From assembly GCA_032251315.1 (NCBI GenBank), contig JAVVEE010000101.1, forward strand, positions 1 through 5,421: a stretch of 5,421 nt of DNA, given 5' to 3'. The stretch is from LH-M37 sp032251315. Lineage in GTDB: Bacteria; Pseudomonadota; Gammaproteobacteria; SZUA-229. The translations under genes were made by a program, and so were the position numbers. The notes under the pieces were generated by a model that saw only the letters and a list, made by a program, of their open reading frames with translations, was not told the DNA's origin and ran no database searches. Of this stretch, positions 4,712-5,421 are shown piece by piece (position 1 is the first letter of the stretch; every line of letters begins with the position of its first letter).

Positions 4712-5421
4712 TCACAAGGGTGAGCTATCCCGTTTCTTATCTGCATACATATTCTTGTCGCTCACCCCCAACAGATCATCAAAGGTTGTGGCATCGTCCG
4801 GGAAAATTGAAACGCCAATACTCAGGCTAATAGGGATACTATGGTTATCAATCACAAACGGCTCTTTAAATGCCGCTTTGGTATGTTCGATAACAGTGCC
4901 GACATTTGACAAATCATCGACACCATTAAGAAATATAACGAACTCATCGCCGTGTAACCTTGCCAATGTATCAGAATCACGAAGCGTTCCTTTTAATCGT
5001 TCAGCCGCTTTTTTAAGCAACATGTCACCAACATGGTGTCCGTAACTGTCGTTAATTTGTTTGAATTTATCAAGATCAATGTACAATATAATCAGTTTTT
5101 TATTATTTCTTATAGTGGTACGACTGAATAGATTAAATAATTCGCTCGCGAGATTTTTATTTGGCAGATTAGTTAACGGATCGTAATTGGCGAGATAGGA
5201 GTTTTTCTCATGCTCATAAACCGACTTAATCTTATTTCTGTATAACCTGAAAGACAACCAGAATGCGATTGGAAAGCTTATGATTGTGACTATGATGTAG
5301 GTTGTTATATTGGCAAAATCTATATCTGACCATTGAACCTTGTACTTCGTAACCAGGGCATACGGTTGTGATTTACTTTCAAATACTGCCGTTTTTGAAA
5401 ACTCGGGAAGCAGCCATCGCT
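4712..5421 (-). CDS. Membrane-anchored GGDEF-domain protein, N-terminus cut by the window edge
   Basis: The frame stays open from the TGA at 4712-4714 to the right edge, about 236 codons. A TTG at 5255-5257 is possible as a start but would cut off a membrane helix, so the real start probably lies beyond the window. Visible parts in order: about 38 residues probably outside the membrane (PYALVTKYKVQWSDIDF), a TM helix (TTYIIVTIISFPIAFWL), a basic linker, then a GGDEF domain. That domain has NYDPLTNLPN, metal-binding DLDKFKQIND, an intact inhibitory site RDSD five residues before the signature, and signature HGDEF in place of GGDEF. The protein ends just after NMYADKK, so no EAL domain follows. 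Predicted to make cyclic di-GMP at the inner membrane, with activity uncertain because of the His. It is convergent with the small gene, and its 3' end is 7 bp away. Confidence 0.88.
   Translation of the reverse strand, partial: RWLLPEFSKTAVFESKSQPYALVTKYKVQWSDIDFANITTYIIVTIISFPIAFWLSFRLYRNKIKSVYEHEKNSYLANYDPLTNLPNKNLASELFNLFSRTTIRNNKKLIILYIDLDKFKQINDSYGHHVGDMLLKKAAERLKGTLRDSDTLARLHGDEFVIFLNGVDDLSNVGTVIEHTKAAFKEPFVIDNHSIPISLSIGVSIFPDDATTFDDLLGVSDKNMYADKKRDSSPL

Noticed and set aside
5255..5257. TTG as the true start of the GGDEF protein
   Set aside because: The frame continues upstream to the window edge and encodes a good membrane helix and an extracytoplasmic segment, so the protein is better read as cut by the edge.

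Overview
The window looks like part of a mid-GC gammaproteobacterial chromosome, probably marine. The main reason is a three-gene block, pdsS-pdsR-pdsO, which matches from memory the regulatory and OmpA part of the 'proteobacterial dedicated sortase' (Pds) system. That system is a rare case of sortase use in Gram-negative bacteria and is found mostly in marine Proteobacteria. No database search was possible, so family names rest on motif recognition.

Layout, left to right. (1) Positions 1-252 hold the 3' end of a membrane protein of the TVP38/TMEM64 (VTT/SNARE-associated) type on the + strand. (2) Positions 253-598 have no gene. They hold a fragment of a repeat unit, a 14-bp perfect palindrome, a hairpin with an 8-bp perfect stem, and three full plus one partial tandem copies of a ~41-bp unit. 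(3) On the - strand, pdsR (response regulator) and pdsS (membrane histidine kinase) overlap by 7 nt and form one operon. (4) Positions 3367-3544 are a divergent control region. (5) pdsO (exported OmpA-family protein) lies on the + strand and is closed by a clear rho-independent terminator. (6) A 101-codon + strand gene of unknown function follows; its last 16 codons lie in a lone copy of the same ~41-bp repeat. (7) On the - strand is a membrane-anchored GGDEF protein whose N-terminus runs off the right edge.

How the genes may work together: PdsS has a large extracytoplasmic region between two membrane helices, part of which looks like a CBM9-type beta-sandwich. It would sense a cell-surface or glycan-related cue and phosphorylate PdsR, an OmpR/PhoB-type regulator. 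The divergently transcribed pdsO, encoding a probable peptidoglycan-binding envelope protein, is an obvious candidate target. The sortase itself and its LPXTG-type substrate are not in this window and should lie nearby or elsewhere in the genome. The GGDEF protein adds a cyclic-di-GMP element next door, but nothing in the sequence ties it to the Pds system.

The least explained signal is the ~41-bp repeat family. It occurs at two places about 4.2 kb apart, in the same orientation, each time where two convergent genes end, and once it forms the end of a coding region.
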